Assembly (NCBI RefSeq): GCF_900163655.1
Contig: NZ_FWFG01000052.1
Span: forward strand, 1-43,140
Length of the DNA stretch: 43,140 nt
Origin: Brachybacterium nesterenkovii
GTDB lineage: Bacteria > Actinomycetota > Actinomycetes > Actinomycetales > Dermabacteraceae
Reading direction: 5' to 3'
Part shown: positions 1-8,278 of the stretch, piece after piece
Numbering within the stretch: the first letter of the stretch is position 1
How the letters are laid out: every line of letters begins with the position of its first letter
Translations under genes and position numbers: made by a program
Notes under the pieces: generated by a model
The model's database searches: none
Told to the model about the DNA's origin: nothing
Seen by the model: only the letters and a program-made list of their open reading frames with translations

Positions 1-50
1 CTTCCTCTTTGTCGTCTTCGTCGGCTGTGTATGTTGTGCATAAGAGACAG
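1..50. other. Nextera i5-side sequencing adapter (artifact)
   Basis: Bases 18-50 align without gaps to the 33-nt Nextera Read 1 adapter. They begin TCGTCGGC, end with the transposon mosaic end TAAGAGACAG, and carry about six mismatches between. Bases 1-17 are low-complexity CT/TCG-rich sequence upstream of it. This is library adapter left on the contig end, not genome. Genomic sequence begins at about 51, inside the sensor kinase gene. Confidence 0.93.
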
Positions 51-1450
51 GGCGAGGCAGGAGCGGGGAGGGCGCGCGGATCGAAGGCACGGTCCTGGTC
101 GGCGTGCTCGGGTGCGGCGGGCACGGGTGCGGCGGTCTCTGCTGCGGCGGGCACGGGTGCGGCAGGCTCGGGTGCGGCGGGCTCTGCTGCGGTGATCTGG
201 CCGGCGGGACGGGGCGCCGCGGCGCCAGCGGACCGGGCGAGCGGCACGCGGGCGCTCACGCGGAAGCCGCCCGCCGGCAGCGGACCGGCCAGGAGCGTCC
301 CGCCAAGCAGCCCGATGCGCTCGCGCATGCCGGTGAGCCCGTGCCCCTGCCCGTCGGAGGAGGGGTCGATGCCCTGGCCGTCGTCGAGGATCTCCACCAG
401 GATCCCGGCGTCGTCGCGCTGCACGCGCACGGCGGCGCTCGCATGCTCGCCCGCGTGCTTGAGCACATTGGTCAGCGCTTCCTGGACCAGGCGGAACAGC
501 GAGAGCCCGGTCGCCTGCGGGAGGCCGCCGAGGTCCCCGGTGACGTGGGCATCGACGCGCAGGCCCGTCGCCCGGACGCGGTCGAGCAGCTCGGGCAGGG
601 CGGTGAGGTCGGGCTGGGGGCCGAAGCTGGACTCCTCGTCGTGGCGCAGGACGCCCAGCAGGGAGCGCATGTCCGCGAGCGCGCTGCGGCCCGTCGTGCC
701 GATCGTCTCGAGGACGGCCACGGCCTTGGCCGGGTCCTGGGAGGCGATGAAGCGGCCGCCGTCGGCCTGGGCGATGATCACCGACAGGGAGTGCGCGACG
801 ACGTCGTGCATCTCGCGGGCGATGCGCGCCCGCTCGTCGGCGACGGCGAGGGCGGCGCGCTGCTCGCGCTCGTGCTCGGCCTGCTCCGCGCGCTCGCGGG
901 CCAGGCGCACCTGGTCGATGCGGGCGTGCTGGTACTTCCCGATCGCCCACGTGCCCATCACGACCATGACCCCGACGAAGAAGGTCACGCTGCCGGACGT
1001 CACGAACGCGGCGATCCGGCTCGGGACGTCCCCGACGCCGGTCTGCGCCAGAGCGCCGACCGCGAGGGCCTGCAGGAGGGCCCCGAACAGTGCGGCGCCG
1101 AGGGCTGTGCGGGCGACGGCGACCCTGGCGTGGGCCACGGTGCAGTACAGCGCGTAGAAGATCATCGCGTCGCCGAGGATGACCTGCTGACCGACGGCGA
1201 AGTGGAGCACGGCCAGGATGCCGACGATGAGTGCGCACAGCCCCGGGCGGACGCGTCCGAGGGAACCGGCGGCGATCATCGGGAGCGAGAAGAACCACCA
1301 CGGCTCGAAGGTCCACGTGAGCAGCCCGGGGACGAGGAGGAAGAACGTCGCGGCGCCGAAGATGACCGTGTCGACGACGCCCGGATGCTCGAGGACCCAG
1401 CGGAAGGGGTCGAACCGCGGGCGCGGGGGAGCGGGGGCGGCGGTCGACAT
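51..1450 (-). CDS. Two-component sensor histidine kinase, NarL/DesK type (C-terminus cut off)
   Basis: This is a membrane sensor kinase that autophosphorylates on histidine and passes the phosphate to a LuxR/NarL-type response regulator, which is not in the window. The frame opens at ATG 1450 and stays open into the adapter, so the 3' end is missing (466 codons present). The first 170 or so residues hold several hydrophobic segments. They are followed by a charged coiled linker and the HisKA_3 box ARIAREMHDVVAHS, with His about 215. The HATPase_c N-box is EALTNVLKHA and the G-box DDGQGIDP is followed by GHGLTGMRERI. After the kinase core comes an Ala/Pro-rich tail of near-repeats (about 104-200) of unknown use. 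A TACCCT hexamer ends 6 nt before the ATG and no Shine-Dalgarno is visible, which suggests a leaderless mRNA. The signal it senses cannot be told. Confidence 0.9.
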
Positions 1451-1456
1451 ACGACG

Positions 1457-1462
1457 AGGGTA
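1457..1462 (-). promoter_or_regulatory. Putative -10 box of the sensor kinase, leaderless spacing
   Basis: On the minus strand TACCCT lies 6 nt upstream of ATG 1450, which would put the transcription start on or next to the start codon. No -35 consensus is evident. Confidence 0.45.
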
Positions 1463-1547
1463 CGGCGAGCGGAGGGGCAGGGGGATCAGCCCCGGGCGGA
1501 CGGACAGGCCGACCGGGTCCGTCGCGGGTCGCGGGCGACCTGATGCG

Positions 1548-1599
1548 CTCAGGGCGTGGGCTCAGGGCGTGGGCTCACGTCGTGGACTCATGACGTGCG
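1548..1599. repeat. 13-bp degenerate tandem repeat x4
   Basis: The unit CTCAGGGCGTGGG occurs twice exactly (1548-1560, 1561-1573). Two degraded copies follow, starting CTCACGTCGTGGA and CTCATGACGTGCG. The array lies between the SRAP gene stop (1669) and the kinase start (1450). Read on the minus strand every unit contains a TGA, so it looks like copied stop-codon context downstream of the SRAP gene. Confidence 0.7.
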
Positions 1600-1668
1600 C
1601 CCGGACATCGGCTCGGCCGGACGCGAGCTCACGACGAGCGTTCAGCTCCGTGCCGTCAGGGCGCGCGC

Positions 1669-2454
1669 TCAGGCGGTGACGGGGATCGCGGGGCCGATCG
1701 GTGCGATGAGCTCGGGCCCCTGCTGGCGCACATCGCCGACAGCGGGATCGACCGGACGCATCTCCAGCAGCGTCGGGTCCAGCAGGTGATCGTCGTCGAG
1801 GATCCAGGCCTGGGCGGCTGCGGCATCGTCCATGTCGGTCGACAGCCAGGCGTCGACGTGCTCGCGGTCGAGCATCACCGGGGCGCGGTCATGGAGATCG
1901 GCGAGCGTGCCGGTGGCCTCGCGCGTGATGATCGTGGCTGTGAGCAGCCAGCGCCCGTCCTCGCTCGTGCCGGGGAGCGGGACGGACGGGGGAACGCGGC
2001 TGGCATCAGTGCCGTCGAGGCGCCACCAGGACACGAGCGCGGCCATGAGCAGCGGCGCCCCATCGCGCCGGGCGACGAGGAACGGCTGCTTTGAGCGCCT
2101 GCCGCGGCTGTCGCGCCGCCACTCGTAGTACCCGTCCATCGGCACGATCGCGCGGTATCGCCCCAGGCTCCCGCGGAACGACGGCTTCTCCCGCAGGGTC
2201 TCGCGCCGGGCGTTGAAGGTGCGCGCGGAGAAGGAGAGGTCCTTCGCGAACGGCGGCAGCAGGCCCCAGCGTGCGGTGCGCGCCGCACGCAGCACCTCCC
2301 CGGAGTCGCGGTCGAGGGACTCGGTGACCACGACGATCGGCGCGGTGGGCGGCACGTTGAAGCGCGCCCGCATGTGCGGATCGGTCAGGTCGACGGCGCC
2401 GAGGTCGTCGAGCAGCGGGTCGATCTCCTGGTAGAACGCGAAGCGTCCGCACAT
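1669..2454 (-). CDS. SRAP/YedK-HMCES family abasic-site processing protein
   Basis: A 261-residue SOS response-associated peptidase (SRAP) domain protein. Family members cross-link through Cys2 to abasic sites in single-stranded DNA and shield them during replication. I start it at ATG 2454 because this gives the mandatory N-terminus MCGRF, in which Cys2 becomes residue 1 after Met removal. An upstream start in the same frame would bury that Cys. The other active-site positions of YedK are present: Asn81 in FNARRET, Glu111 in GYYEW and His188 in LHDRAPVML. Length fits the family (about 220-260). It is a single gene: the kinase on one side is 219 bp away, and YihY on the other ends 88 bp upstream of its start. 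No clear promoter box was found. Function is known from the family; a role in this organism is inferred. Confidence 0.94.
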   Translation of the reverse strand: MCGRFAFYQEIDPLLDDLGAVDLTDPHMRARFNVPPTAPIVVVTESLDRDSGEVLRAARTARWGLLPPFAKDLSFSARTFNARRETLREKPSFRGSLGRYRAIVPMDGYYEWRRDSRGRRSKQPFLVARRDGAPLLMAALVSWWRLDGTDASRVPPSVPLPGTSEDGRWLLTATIITREATGTLADLHDRAPVMLDREHVDAWLSTDMDDAAAAQAWILDDDHLLDPTLLEMRPVDPAVGDVRQQGPELIAPIGPAIPVTA

Positions 2455-2541
2455 GCCGGTCACCGGCCCTCTCTGCACGAGCGCGGCCCGCCCCGGCGGG
2501 GGCGGACCGCGCAGCATCTCATGCGATCTGTCGTCGGGCGA

Positions 2542-3717
2542 TCACTCGACGGGGTCGGCGGGGCCGCGCGAGCGCATCGGATGGGAGCCGCCGCTCTCGC
2601 GGTCGGCGGCACCGGTGAGGCGCCCGTCGTCGCTCACGTAGGCGTCGCGGTCGCGGTGGAGGTTCTCGAGGCGGATGTCGCGGCCCTCGTCGACCACGTC
2701 CTCGTACTTCTTCTCCTTCTTCTCCGCGCCGTGGGCGCCGCGCAGCGGGAGGTTCAGCGAGGCCTCGGCGGGACGGCCGGCGGCGAGCTCCTTGGCGCGC
2801 TCGAACTCGGCGTCGACCTCAGCACCCAGGATCAGCACGATGTTCAGGACCCACAGGGCGAACAGCACGGCCATGATGCCGCCGATCGCGCCGTAGCTCG
2901 AGTAGCCGGCGACGGTCGACATGTAGATCGACAGGGCCACGGCCGCGAGGATCGTGCCCAGGATCGCGACGACGGCGCCGGGGGAGAGCAGGCGGAAGGG
3001 GCGCTTGATGTTCGGGGTGGCCCAGTAGAGGAGGGCGACGATGAGGATCGCGATCACGAGGATCACGGGCCACTTGACCCAGGCCCAGACCTGCAGGAAG
3101 GCGCCGGAGAGGAAGTCGAGCACGCCGGTGGCGCCCACGGACTGCGCGAGCGGTCCGACGACGGAGTCGACCAGGGTGCGGTTCAGCAGCAGCGAGACCA
3201 TGATCAGCAGCAGGCCGATGATCGAGGCCGCGGTCACGGCGAGCATTCCGAGGTTGAAGCGGATCGGGCCGCGGCCCTCGGGCACCTCGTAGATGACGTT
3301 GGAGACGCGCGCGAAGGCCTTGACGTACGCCGAGGCCGACCACAGCGCGGTCGCGATGCCGATGATCAGGGCGATGGTCCCGCCGGTGGCCGAGCCCATG
3401 AGGCTCTCGACGGTCGAGCTCACGGCCGAGTCGATGCCCTGCGCGCCCTGCCCGATGCCGGAGCTCGTGATCGCTTCCGTCAGCAGCTGGGCGATCTGAT
3501 CCTTCATGTCCGACAGCAGCAGCGTGGCCAGGGAGAACAGGGCCAGCAGCGTGGGAGCGATCGACAGCACCATGAAGTAGGTGAGCATGGCGGCCTGGTC
3601 GGTGCCGGCGTCGCGGCCGAACTCCGTCAGGACGCGCTTGGCCAGGTACTTCCAGCCGGTCCCGCCGATGGAGGCGGTGTCCTTCTCGGTCGCGTCGTCC
3701 ACGGTGGTGCGGGCCAT
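2542..3717 (-). CDS. YihY/BrkB family inner membrane protein
   Basis: A 391-residue polytopic membrane protein of the YihY/virulence-factor BrkB family (formerly mis-assigned as RNase BN). Molecular function is not settled; some members are proposed transporters. About six transmembrane segments fall between residues 45 and 310, including LTYFMVLSIAPTLLALFSLA, IALIIGIATALWSASAYVKAF and VLFALWVLNIVLILGAEVDAEFER, the last being the family's typical final helix with an acidic end. Residues from about 320 onward form a hydrophilic, charged cytoplasmic tail rich in Lys, Glu, Asp and Arg. The start ATG 3717 is preceded by a strong AGGAGG on the minus strand at good spacing. It stands alone, separated from the upstream operon by a hairpin terminator. 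Confidence 0.93.
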   Translation of the reverse strand: MARTTVDDATEKDTASIGGTGWKYLAKRVLTEFGRDAGTDQAAMLTYFMVLSIAPTLLALFSLATLLLSDMKDQIAQLLTEAITSSGIGQGAQGIDSAVSSTVESLMGSATGGTIALIIGIATALWSASAYVKAFARVSNVIYEVPEGRGPIRFNLGMLAVTAASIIGLLLIMVSLLLNRTLVDSVVGPLAQSVGATGVLDFLSGAFLQVWAWVKWPVILVIAILIVALLYWATPNIKRPFRLLSPGAVVAILGTILAAVALSIYMSTVAGYSSYGAIGGIMAVLFALWVLNIVLILGAEVDAEFERAKELAAGRPAEASLNLPLRGAHGAEKKEKKYEDVVDEGRDIRLENLHRDRDAYVSDDGRLTGAADRESGGSHPMRSRGPADPVE

Positions 3718-3852
3718 CGATGCCTCCTGGAGCGGGGAGCGGGGAAGAGGGGAGGTGCGGTCCCGATTGTGGCACGACGTCCGGATCGGATCGTGAACGG
3801 CGGCGACGGGACCGACCGTGCGGTCAGAGCAGGCGGGCCCTGGTCCCCGCAG

Positions 3853-3889
3853 GCGAGCGCCCGGCCGAGGCTGTCGACCGGGCGCTCGC
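3853..3889 (-). terminator. GC-rich hairpin terminator of the DUF3618 operon
   Basis: A perfect 12-bp inverted repeat, GCGAGCGCCCGG / CCGGGCGCTCGC, with a 13-nt loop. It lies 40 nt beyond the stop of the DUF3618 gene (3929), before YihY. There is no clear U-tract, which is common in high-GC actinobacteria. Confidence 0.65.
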
Positions 3890-3928
3890 GTGCTCAGCGC
3901 GTGCTGAGGGTGCGGAGGGCGCTGAGGG

Positions 3929-4603
3929 TCAGGAGGGGCGCACGTCCTCGGCGGCGGACTTCGCGGAGTCCGTCACCTCGTCCTTGCGCTCCATGCCCTC
4001 GGACCTGACCGTCTCGGCGCTCTCGGCGGCCGACTGCTTCACGGTCTCCACGGCCTCCTGCGCAGGCTCCTTGAGCGCGGCGGCGACGGACCGCGCCTGA
4101 TCCTTGGCCGCGTCGAGGGCCGGCTGCGCCGTCTCCTCGAGACGGGCAGCGACCTGCTTCTCCCTGCTCGTCGCCGGCAGCAGCGAGGAGGCCAGGAGCC
4201 CGGCCCCGAGGGCGATGAGCCCGGCGGCCAGCGGGTTGCCCTGCGTCGAGCGCGAGACGCGGCGCGGCATGTCCTGGGCGGTGCCGACGGCGCTCAGGGC
4301 CTTGTCCTGGAGGGTGCCTGCGGCATCCTGCACCGTCCCCTTGGCGTCGGCCGCGGCCTCCCGGCCCGACGTGCGGAGGTCCTGGGCAGTGCCCGCCGCG
4401 CGGGTCTGCGCGTCGTCGGCCGTGCCCATCACGCGCTCGCGGACGGTGCTCGCGGCATCGCCCACGCGGTCGCGGACCTTCTGCTTCTGGCGCTCGACGT
4501 TCTTGGCGGGGGAGACCTTGTCGGCGACGGCGTCGACGTCCTCGGACAGGTTCAGGCGCGTGCGCTCGATCTCGGCGCGGATCTCTTCGGGATTCTGGGT
4601 CAT
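3929..4603 (-). CDS. DUF3618 domain protein with Ala-rich amphipathic repeats and one membrane segment
   Basis: A 224-residue protein that opens with the DUF3618 signature MTQNPEEIRAEIERTRLNLSE (residues 1-21), followed by DVDAVADKVSP. A long helical, Ala/Thr/Gln/Glu-rich stretch follows, with LEA-like heptads (VGDAASTVRERVMGTADDAQ...). One hydrophobic helix (LAAGLIALGAGLLASSLLPA) is followed by another charged helical tail. The function of DUF3618 is unknown; it is found in actinobacterial and proteobacterial envelope or stress operons. The start at ATG 4603 has GAAGGAAG upstream and overlaps the TGA of the holin-like gene in an ATGA, so it is the third gene of a translationally coupled trio. 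Cell-envelope stress use is inference only. Confidence 0.85.
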   Translation of the reverse strand: MTQNPEEIRAEIERTRLNLSEDVDAVADKVSPAKNVERQKQKVRDRVGDAASTVRERVMGTADDAQTRAAGTAQDLRTSGREAAADAKGTVQDAAGTLQDKALSAVGTAQDMPRRVSRSTQGNPLAAGLIALGAGLLASSLLPATSREKQVAARLEETAQPALDAAKDQARSVAAALKEPAQEAVETVKQSAAESAETVRSEGMERKDEVTDSAKSAAEDVRPS

Positions 4604-5040
4604 CGTGCTTCCTTCGACGGGGTGACGGCTTCGGGGATGCGCTGGATGGAGTCGACCGTGCGCGGGGCGCCGTCGACCTCCTCCAGGTTCTTCTTGCCGA
4701 GCAGGGCCAGGACGCCCGCGATGATCGCCCACACGACGGCGACGATTACGCCGGACCAGGCGTAGCCGACGGCGGTGCCGCCGATGCCGGCCCACAGGGC
4801 GATGGACAGGAACAGCAGGACGAAGTGCCCGGCGATGCCGGCGCCGCCGAGCATCCCGGCGCCGGTCCCGGCCTTCTTCGCGCTCTGGGCGAGCTCGGCC
4901 TTGGCGAGGTCGACCTCCTGGTGGATCAGCGTCGAGAGGTTCTCGAACAGCTGGCCCATGAGGGTGCCGAGCGATGCGGTCTCGGCACGCTGCTCCGCCT
5001 CGGTGGGCGGGGGAGTGGAGGATCCGTGGGCGTGGGTCAC
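4600..5040 (-). CDS. Phage holin family protein (Phage_holin_3_6/DUF1469-like)
   Basis: A 146-residue membrane protein. Its hydrophilic N-terminus runs into the typical family stretch SLGTLMGQLFENLSTLIHQEVDLAKAELAQSAKKAG. Two strongly hydrophobic helices follow (GIAGHFVLLFLSIALWAGIGG and YAWSGVIVAVVWAIIAGVLAL) and then a short charged tail. Despite the family name these chromosomal genes are usually not phage lysis genes and no phage genes are nearby. The GTG start at 5040 overlaps the TGA of the preceding gene (GTGA), and its own TGA overlaps the next ATG, so translation of the trio is coupled. Function is unknown; membrane scaffolding or envelope stress are guesses. Confidence 0.85.
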   Translation of the reverse strand: MTHAHGSSTPPPTEAEQRAETASLGTLMGQLFENLSTLIHQEVDLAKAELAQSAKKAGTGAGMLGGAGIAGHFVLLFLSIALWAGIGGTAVGYAWSGVIVAVVWAIIAGVLALLGKKNLEEVDGAPRTVDSIQRIPEAVTPSKEAR

Positions 5041-5768
5041 CGCTGCGCCCCCTGGGTGTGCGCGGTGCCGGTGGTCGTGGTGCCCTGAGAACTCGAGGTT
5101 CCCTGTACAGTCGGGGCGCCCTGGCCGGTCGGCATCGGCGGCGCCGGCGGGACGGGCGGCAGACCCGGGGTGGTGCCGGTGTGGCTGACGCCCGGGGCGC
5201 CGGCGGACGGAGCTCCCGCGGCGGACGGGGCGGCCGGGCGCGCGGGCGCCTGTGCGGCGTCCGTGGAGGGGCCGTCGTCCGAGGAGCCCAGGCTGGTGCG
5301 GTTCTCGGCGGTCGAGCGCGTGAGGCGCCCGGCGACCAGGCCGATGCCGGCGGCCAGCCCCAGGAAGGCGAGGGGGCGGCGACGGGCGAAGGACTTCACA
5401 TCCTCGAGGAGGTCCGCGGGCTCCTTGTCCTCGAACCAGTCGGCGACGGCGCCGGCACGGGCGGTGGCCTGTCCGGCGAGCTCGGTGGCCAGTCCCGGCT
5501 CGACCTGCTCGCCGCGGGAGAGGCGCTCGAGGTCGTCGCTCAGGGAGCGCAGGGCAGCGCTGAAGCGGGACACCTGCTCCGACGCCTGGGTGCCGAGCGT
5601 GCCGCGGGCCTCGCGGACGAGGCTGAGCCCCTGCTCGACGGCATCGTCCTTCACGCTGAGCGCCTCGTCCTTGGCGGTGCCCGCGACGGATGCGGCGGCG
5701 GACTGCGCGTCGCCCGCGACGTCCTGGGCCGCGGACTTCGCGCGGTCGGTGGTGCTGGAGTCGGTCAT
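5037..5768 (-). CDS. Ala-rich helical, single-pass membrane protein of unknown function (first gene of trio)
   Basis: A 243-residue protein that I do not recognise as a named family. The start is set at ATG 5768 (MTDSSTTDRAKSAAQ) because GAAGGAG lies 6 nt upstream; a longer in-frame start at 5864 has no such site. Residues 1-115 are Ala/Asp/Ser-rich amphipathic helix. Residues about 130-150 (WFEDKEPADLLEDVKSFARR) precede one hydrophobic anchor, PLAFLGLAAGIGLVAGRL, the arrangement often seen in YtxH/DUF3618-like envelope proteins. From about 170 the chain is disordered, rich in Ala, Pro, Gly and Thr. It heads the operon with the holin-like and DUF3618 genes, and the last base pairs overlap the next start. 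Confidence 0.75.
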   Translation of the reverse strand: MTDSSTTDRAKSAAQDVAGDAQSAAASVAGTAKDEALSVKDDAVEQGLSLVREARGTLGTQASEQVSRFSAALRSLSDDLERLSRGEQVEPGLATELAGQATARAGAVADWFEDKEPADLLEDVKSFARRRPLAFLGLAAGIGLVAGRLTRSTAENRTSLGSSDDGPSTDAAQAPARPAAPSAAGAPSAGAPGVSHTGTTPGLPPVPPAPPMPTGQGAPTVQGTSSSQGTTTTGTAHTQGAQR

Positions 5769-6173
5769 GATGCTCCTTCGTCGGTCGGTGGTGGTCGGTC
5801 GCCTCGGAGCCGTGCGCGGCGGGGATGGTGCCGCGTCGACAGCGGAGTGCCACAGGAGTGCCACAGCGGAGTGCCTCCGCGGGTCCGCCGCGCCCCTCGG
5901 GACGACCGATGCTCGCGGCAGACAGTAGGCACCGCCGCCGAGGAGCGGCAGGGGATCGGGAGGGTGCTTGACAGCCCGGATCCGACGTGACGTGCTTCAT
6001 GTCCGCAGGTCATCGGGCAGCTTCGAGCCAGGTCAGCGCTGTGTCGCCAGCTGTGCCGCCCGAACGGTCGGTCGTCCCCACCACCGTTGTCCACAAACCG
6101 GTTCAGCCCTGATGCGTCGATTTCCTGATCCGCCTAGAGTGTCGGCAACCGGGGACGAGCCCGGGCCCGGGAG
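5769..6173. other. 405-bp divergent intergenic region
   Basis: This region separates the minus-strand trio from the plus-strand Tad operon, so it must hold both promoters. The motif GGAGTGCC occurs three times (5844, 5855, 5868), twice followed by ACA. Only the TAGAGT at 6135 is a credible -10 box. No gene was seen. Confidence 0.5.
6135..6140 (+). promoter_or_regulatory. Putative -10 box of the Tad operon
   Basis: TAGAGT fits the actinobacterial TANNNT consensus. It would start transcription near 6147, giving a leader of about 27-42 nt before tadA depending on the start used. No convincing -35 is visible. Confidence 0.4.
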
Positions 6174-7409
6174 ATGAGGGGGACGCGCGTGGACGCTCTG
6201 TCCGTCATCGAGGCCGAGTCCCGGGAGCTGATCCGGCGACGCGGTCTCGATACGCGCGCCGAGCAGCTCGACGGGCTCGTCCGCGAGGTGATCGAGGACT
6301 ACGACCGGCGCGCGGCCACCGGTGCCGTGCCGATGCTGCGTGACCCCGACTCCGCCGTCGCGACGATCGCCGCCCGCATCGGCGGCTTCGGGCCCCTCCA
6401 AGTGTTCCTCGATGATCCGGAGATCGAGGAGATCTGGGTCAACTCGCCGAGCGAGATCTTCACCGCGCGCAACGGCCGCAGCGAGCTGACACCGCTCGTC
6501 CTCGACAACGCGCAGGTCCGCAGCATCGTCGAGCGGATGCTCGTCTCCTCCGGGCGGCGCCTGGACCTCTCGAGCCCCTTCGTCGACGCGCTGCTGCCCG
6601 ACGGCAGCCGTCTGCACGTGGTCATCCCGAGCGTCACCCGGCGCCACTGGTCGGTGAACATCCGCAAGTTCGTCGCCCGGGCGCACTCGATGGGGGACCT
6701 GGCGGCGCTGGGGTCGCTGCCCGCCGGGGCCGCCGCCTTCCTCGAGGCCGCCGTGGCGTCGGGGCTCAACGTGATCGTCAGCGGCAGCACCGGGGCGGGC
6801 AAGACGACCGCCCTGAACTGCCTCGCGAGCGCGATCGGCCCCCGGGAAAGGATCGTGACCATCGAAGAGGTCTTCGAGCTCGACCTGCGTCACCGCGACG
6901 TGGTCGGGATGCAGACCCGCCAGGCGAACCTCGAGGGCACCGGCGAGATCACCATGCGACGACTGGTCCGCGAGTCGCTGCGGATGCGGCCCAGCCGGAT
7001 CATCGTCGGCGAGGTCCGCGAGGCCGAGTCCCTCGACATGCTGATCGCGCTGAACTCCGGCCTGCCGGGCATGGCGAGCCTGCACGCGAACTCGGCGCGG
7101 GACGCCGTGGTCAAGCTGTGCACGCTGCCGCTGCTCGCGGGGGAGAACGTCTCGGCGGCCTTCGTCGTGCCGACGGTGGCCTCGTGCATCGACCTCGTCG
7201 TGCACCTGGACATCCTGCCCGGCGGGGCGCGCCGTGTCCGCGAGATCGTGGCGCTCCCCGGCAGGGTCGAGGAGGGCGTCGTCGAGATCGCCGATCTCTT
7301 CCATCTCGAGGGCGAGCGCCTGGTCCGCGGCGACGGCTTCCCGCCGCACCCGGAGCGCTTCGCCCGCGCCGGCTGCGATCTGACGCGTCTGCTCGGGCGG
7401 GCGGCATGA
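6174..7409 (+). CDS. tadA: TadA/CpaF-family ATPase of type IVc (Tad) pilus
   Basis: A cytoplasmic hexameric ATPase, up to 411 residues, that powers assembly of Flp/Tad pili. An N-terminal helical domain leads into the RecA-like core. Visible are the Walker A GSTGAGKTT (about residue 203), the Asp-box region TIEEVFELDLRHRDVVGMQTR and the Walker B/His region RIIVGEVREAESLDMLIALNSGLPGMASLHANS, all typical of CpaF/TadA. Two starts are possible: ATG 6174 with a weak site very close by, or GTG 6189 in the same frame, preceded by GAGGGGGA at better spacing. The true start may be 6189. It is the first gene of a seven-gene operon and overlaps tadB by ATGA. No tadZ or prepilin peptidase gene is beside it. 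Confidence 0.95.
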   Translation: MRGTRVDALSVIEAESRELIRRRGLDTRAEQLDGLVREVIEDYDRRAATGAVPMLRDPDSAVATIAARIGGFGPLQVFLDDPEIEEIWVNSPSEIFTARNGRSELTPLVLDNAQVRSIVERMLVSSGRRLDLSSPFVDALLPDGSRLHVVIPSVTRRHWSVNIRKFVARAHSMGDLAALGSLPAGAAAFLEAAVASGLNVIVSGSTGAGKTTALNCLASAIGPRERIVTIEEVFELDLRHRDVVGMQTRQANLEGTGEITMRRLVRESLRMRPSRIIVGEVREAESLDMLIALNSGLPGMASLHANSARDAVVKLCTLPLLAGENVSAAFVVPTVASCIDLVVHLDILPGGARRVREIVALPGRVEEGVVEIADLFHLEGERLVRGDGFPPHPERFARAGCDLTRLLGRAA

Positions 7410-8278
7410 GGGCGGGGGCGCTGCTGGGGCTCGTGCTCGGCATCGGGCTGCTGGCGATCTGGGTCTCGATGTGGGAGGTGGACGGGGCCCCGAGGCGTCG
7501 GGTCTCCTCGAGCGGCCCGATCCTGCGGATCCGTGATGATCTCGTCCAGGTGGGCCTGGGCTCCGTCCCCGCGGGGGCGGTGCCGGTGGTCTGCGCAGGG
7601 GTCGGACTGCTGACTGCGCTGCTGGTCCAGTCCGTCTCGGGCGCGTCGGTCGTCGCGCTCGCCCTCGGCGGGATCCTCGCCGTGCTCCCTCTGGCGGCTC
7701 TGCGGGCGGCCGCGCATCGTCGTCGGGTCGAGCTGCGGGAGGTCTGGCCGGAGACGGTCGACCACATCGCCTCGGCGGTCCGAGCCGGGCTCTCCCTGCC
7801 CGAGGCGCTGGTCCAGGTCGGCCAGCGCGGTCCGGAGGCGCTGCGCGCGCCCTTCGTCGAGTTCGCCCGCGACTACCAGGCCAGCGGGGATTTCGGGTCC
7901 GGCCTCGACCGCCTCAAGGCGCGTCTCGCCGATCCCGTGGGGGACCGCATTGTCGAGGCCCTCCGCATCACCCGTGACGTCGGCGGGACCGACCTGGGGC
8001 TGCTGCTGCGCACCCTGTCGGCATTCCTGCGGGAGGACGCGCGCACGCGCTCCGAGCTCGAGGCGCGCCAGTCGTGGACGGTCAACGCCTCGCGCCTGGC
8101 TCTTGCGGCGCCGTGGATCGTGCTGGCGCTCATGTCGACCCGGCCGCAGGCGGCACAGGCCTACGACTCGCCGACCGGTCTGGCCGTGATCCTCGGCGGC
8201 GCGGTCGTGTCCGTGATCGCCTATCGGGTGATGTTGCGCATCGCCCGCCTCCCGCAGGACGAGCGGGTGCTGCGATGA
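7406..8278 (+). CDS. tadB: TadB-like inner-membrane platform protein
   Basis: A 290-residue type II secretion F-domain (T2SF) protein and one of the two polytopic platform subunits of the Tad pilus machine. The first 20 residues are a membrane helix (GALLGLVLGIGLLAIWVSMW) and a second hydrophobic pair lies around residues 55-100. The cytoplasmic T2SF domain (VDHIASAVRAGLSLPEALVQVGQRGPE ... DVGGTDLGLLLRTLSAFL) spans about 115-215, followed by C-terminal membrane helices. The ATG 7406 overlaps the tadA TGA, and the stop overlaps the tadC ATG, so the three are translationally coupled. The TadB/TadC labels follow position in the operon; both have the same fold. Confidence 0.92.
   Translation: MRAGALLGLVLGIGLLAIWVSMWEVDGAPRRRVSSSGPILRIRDDLVQVGLGSVPAGAVPVVCAGVGLLTALLVQSVSGASVVALALGGILAVLPLAALRAAAHRRRVELREVWPETVDHIASAVRAGLSLPEALVQVGQRGPEALRAPFVEFARDYQASGDFGSGLDRLKARLADPVGDRIVEALRITRDVGGTDLGLLLRTLSAFLREDARTRSELEARQSWTVNASRLALAAPWIVLALMSTRPQAAQAYDSPTGLAVILGGAVVSVIAYRVMLRIARLPQDERVLR

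Noticed and set aside
4600..5040. Prophage lysis gene (holin)
   Set aside because: The holin family name is misleading. There are no phage structural, integrase or endolysin genes nearby, and the gene is embedded in a conserved chromosomal trio.
5968..6000. TTGACA-led promoter on the plus strand at about 5971
   Set aside because: No -10-like hexamer at suitable spacing, and the first gene is about 200 bp further, with a better -10 at 6135.
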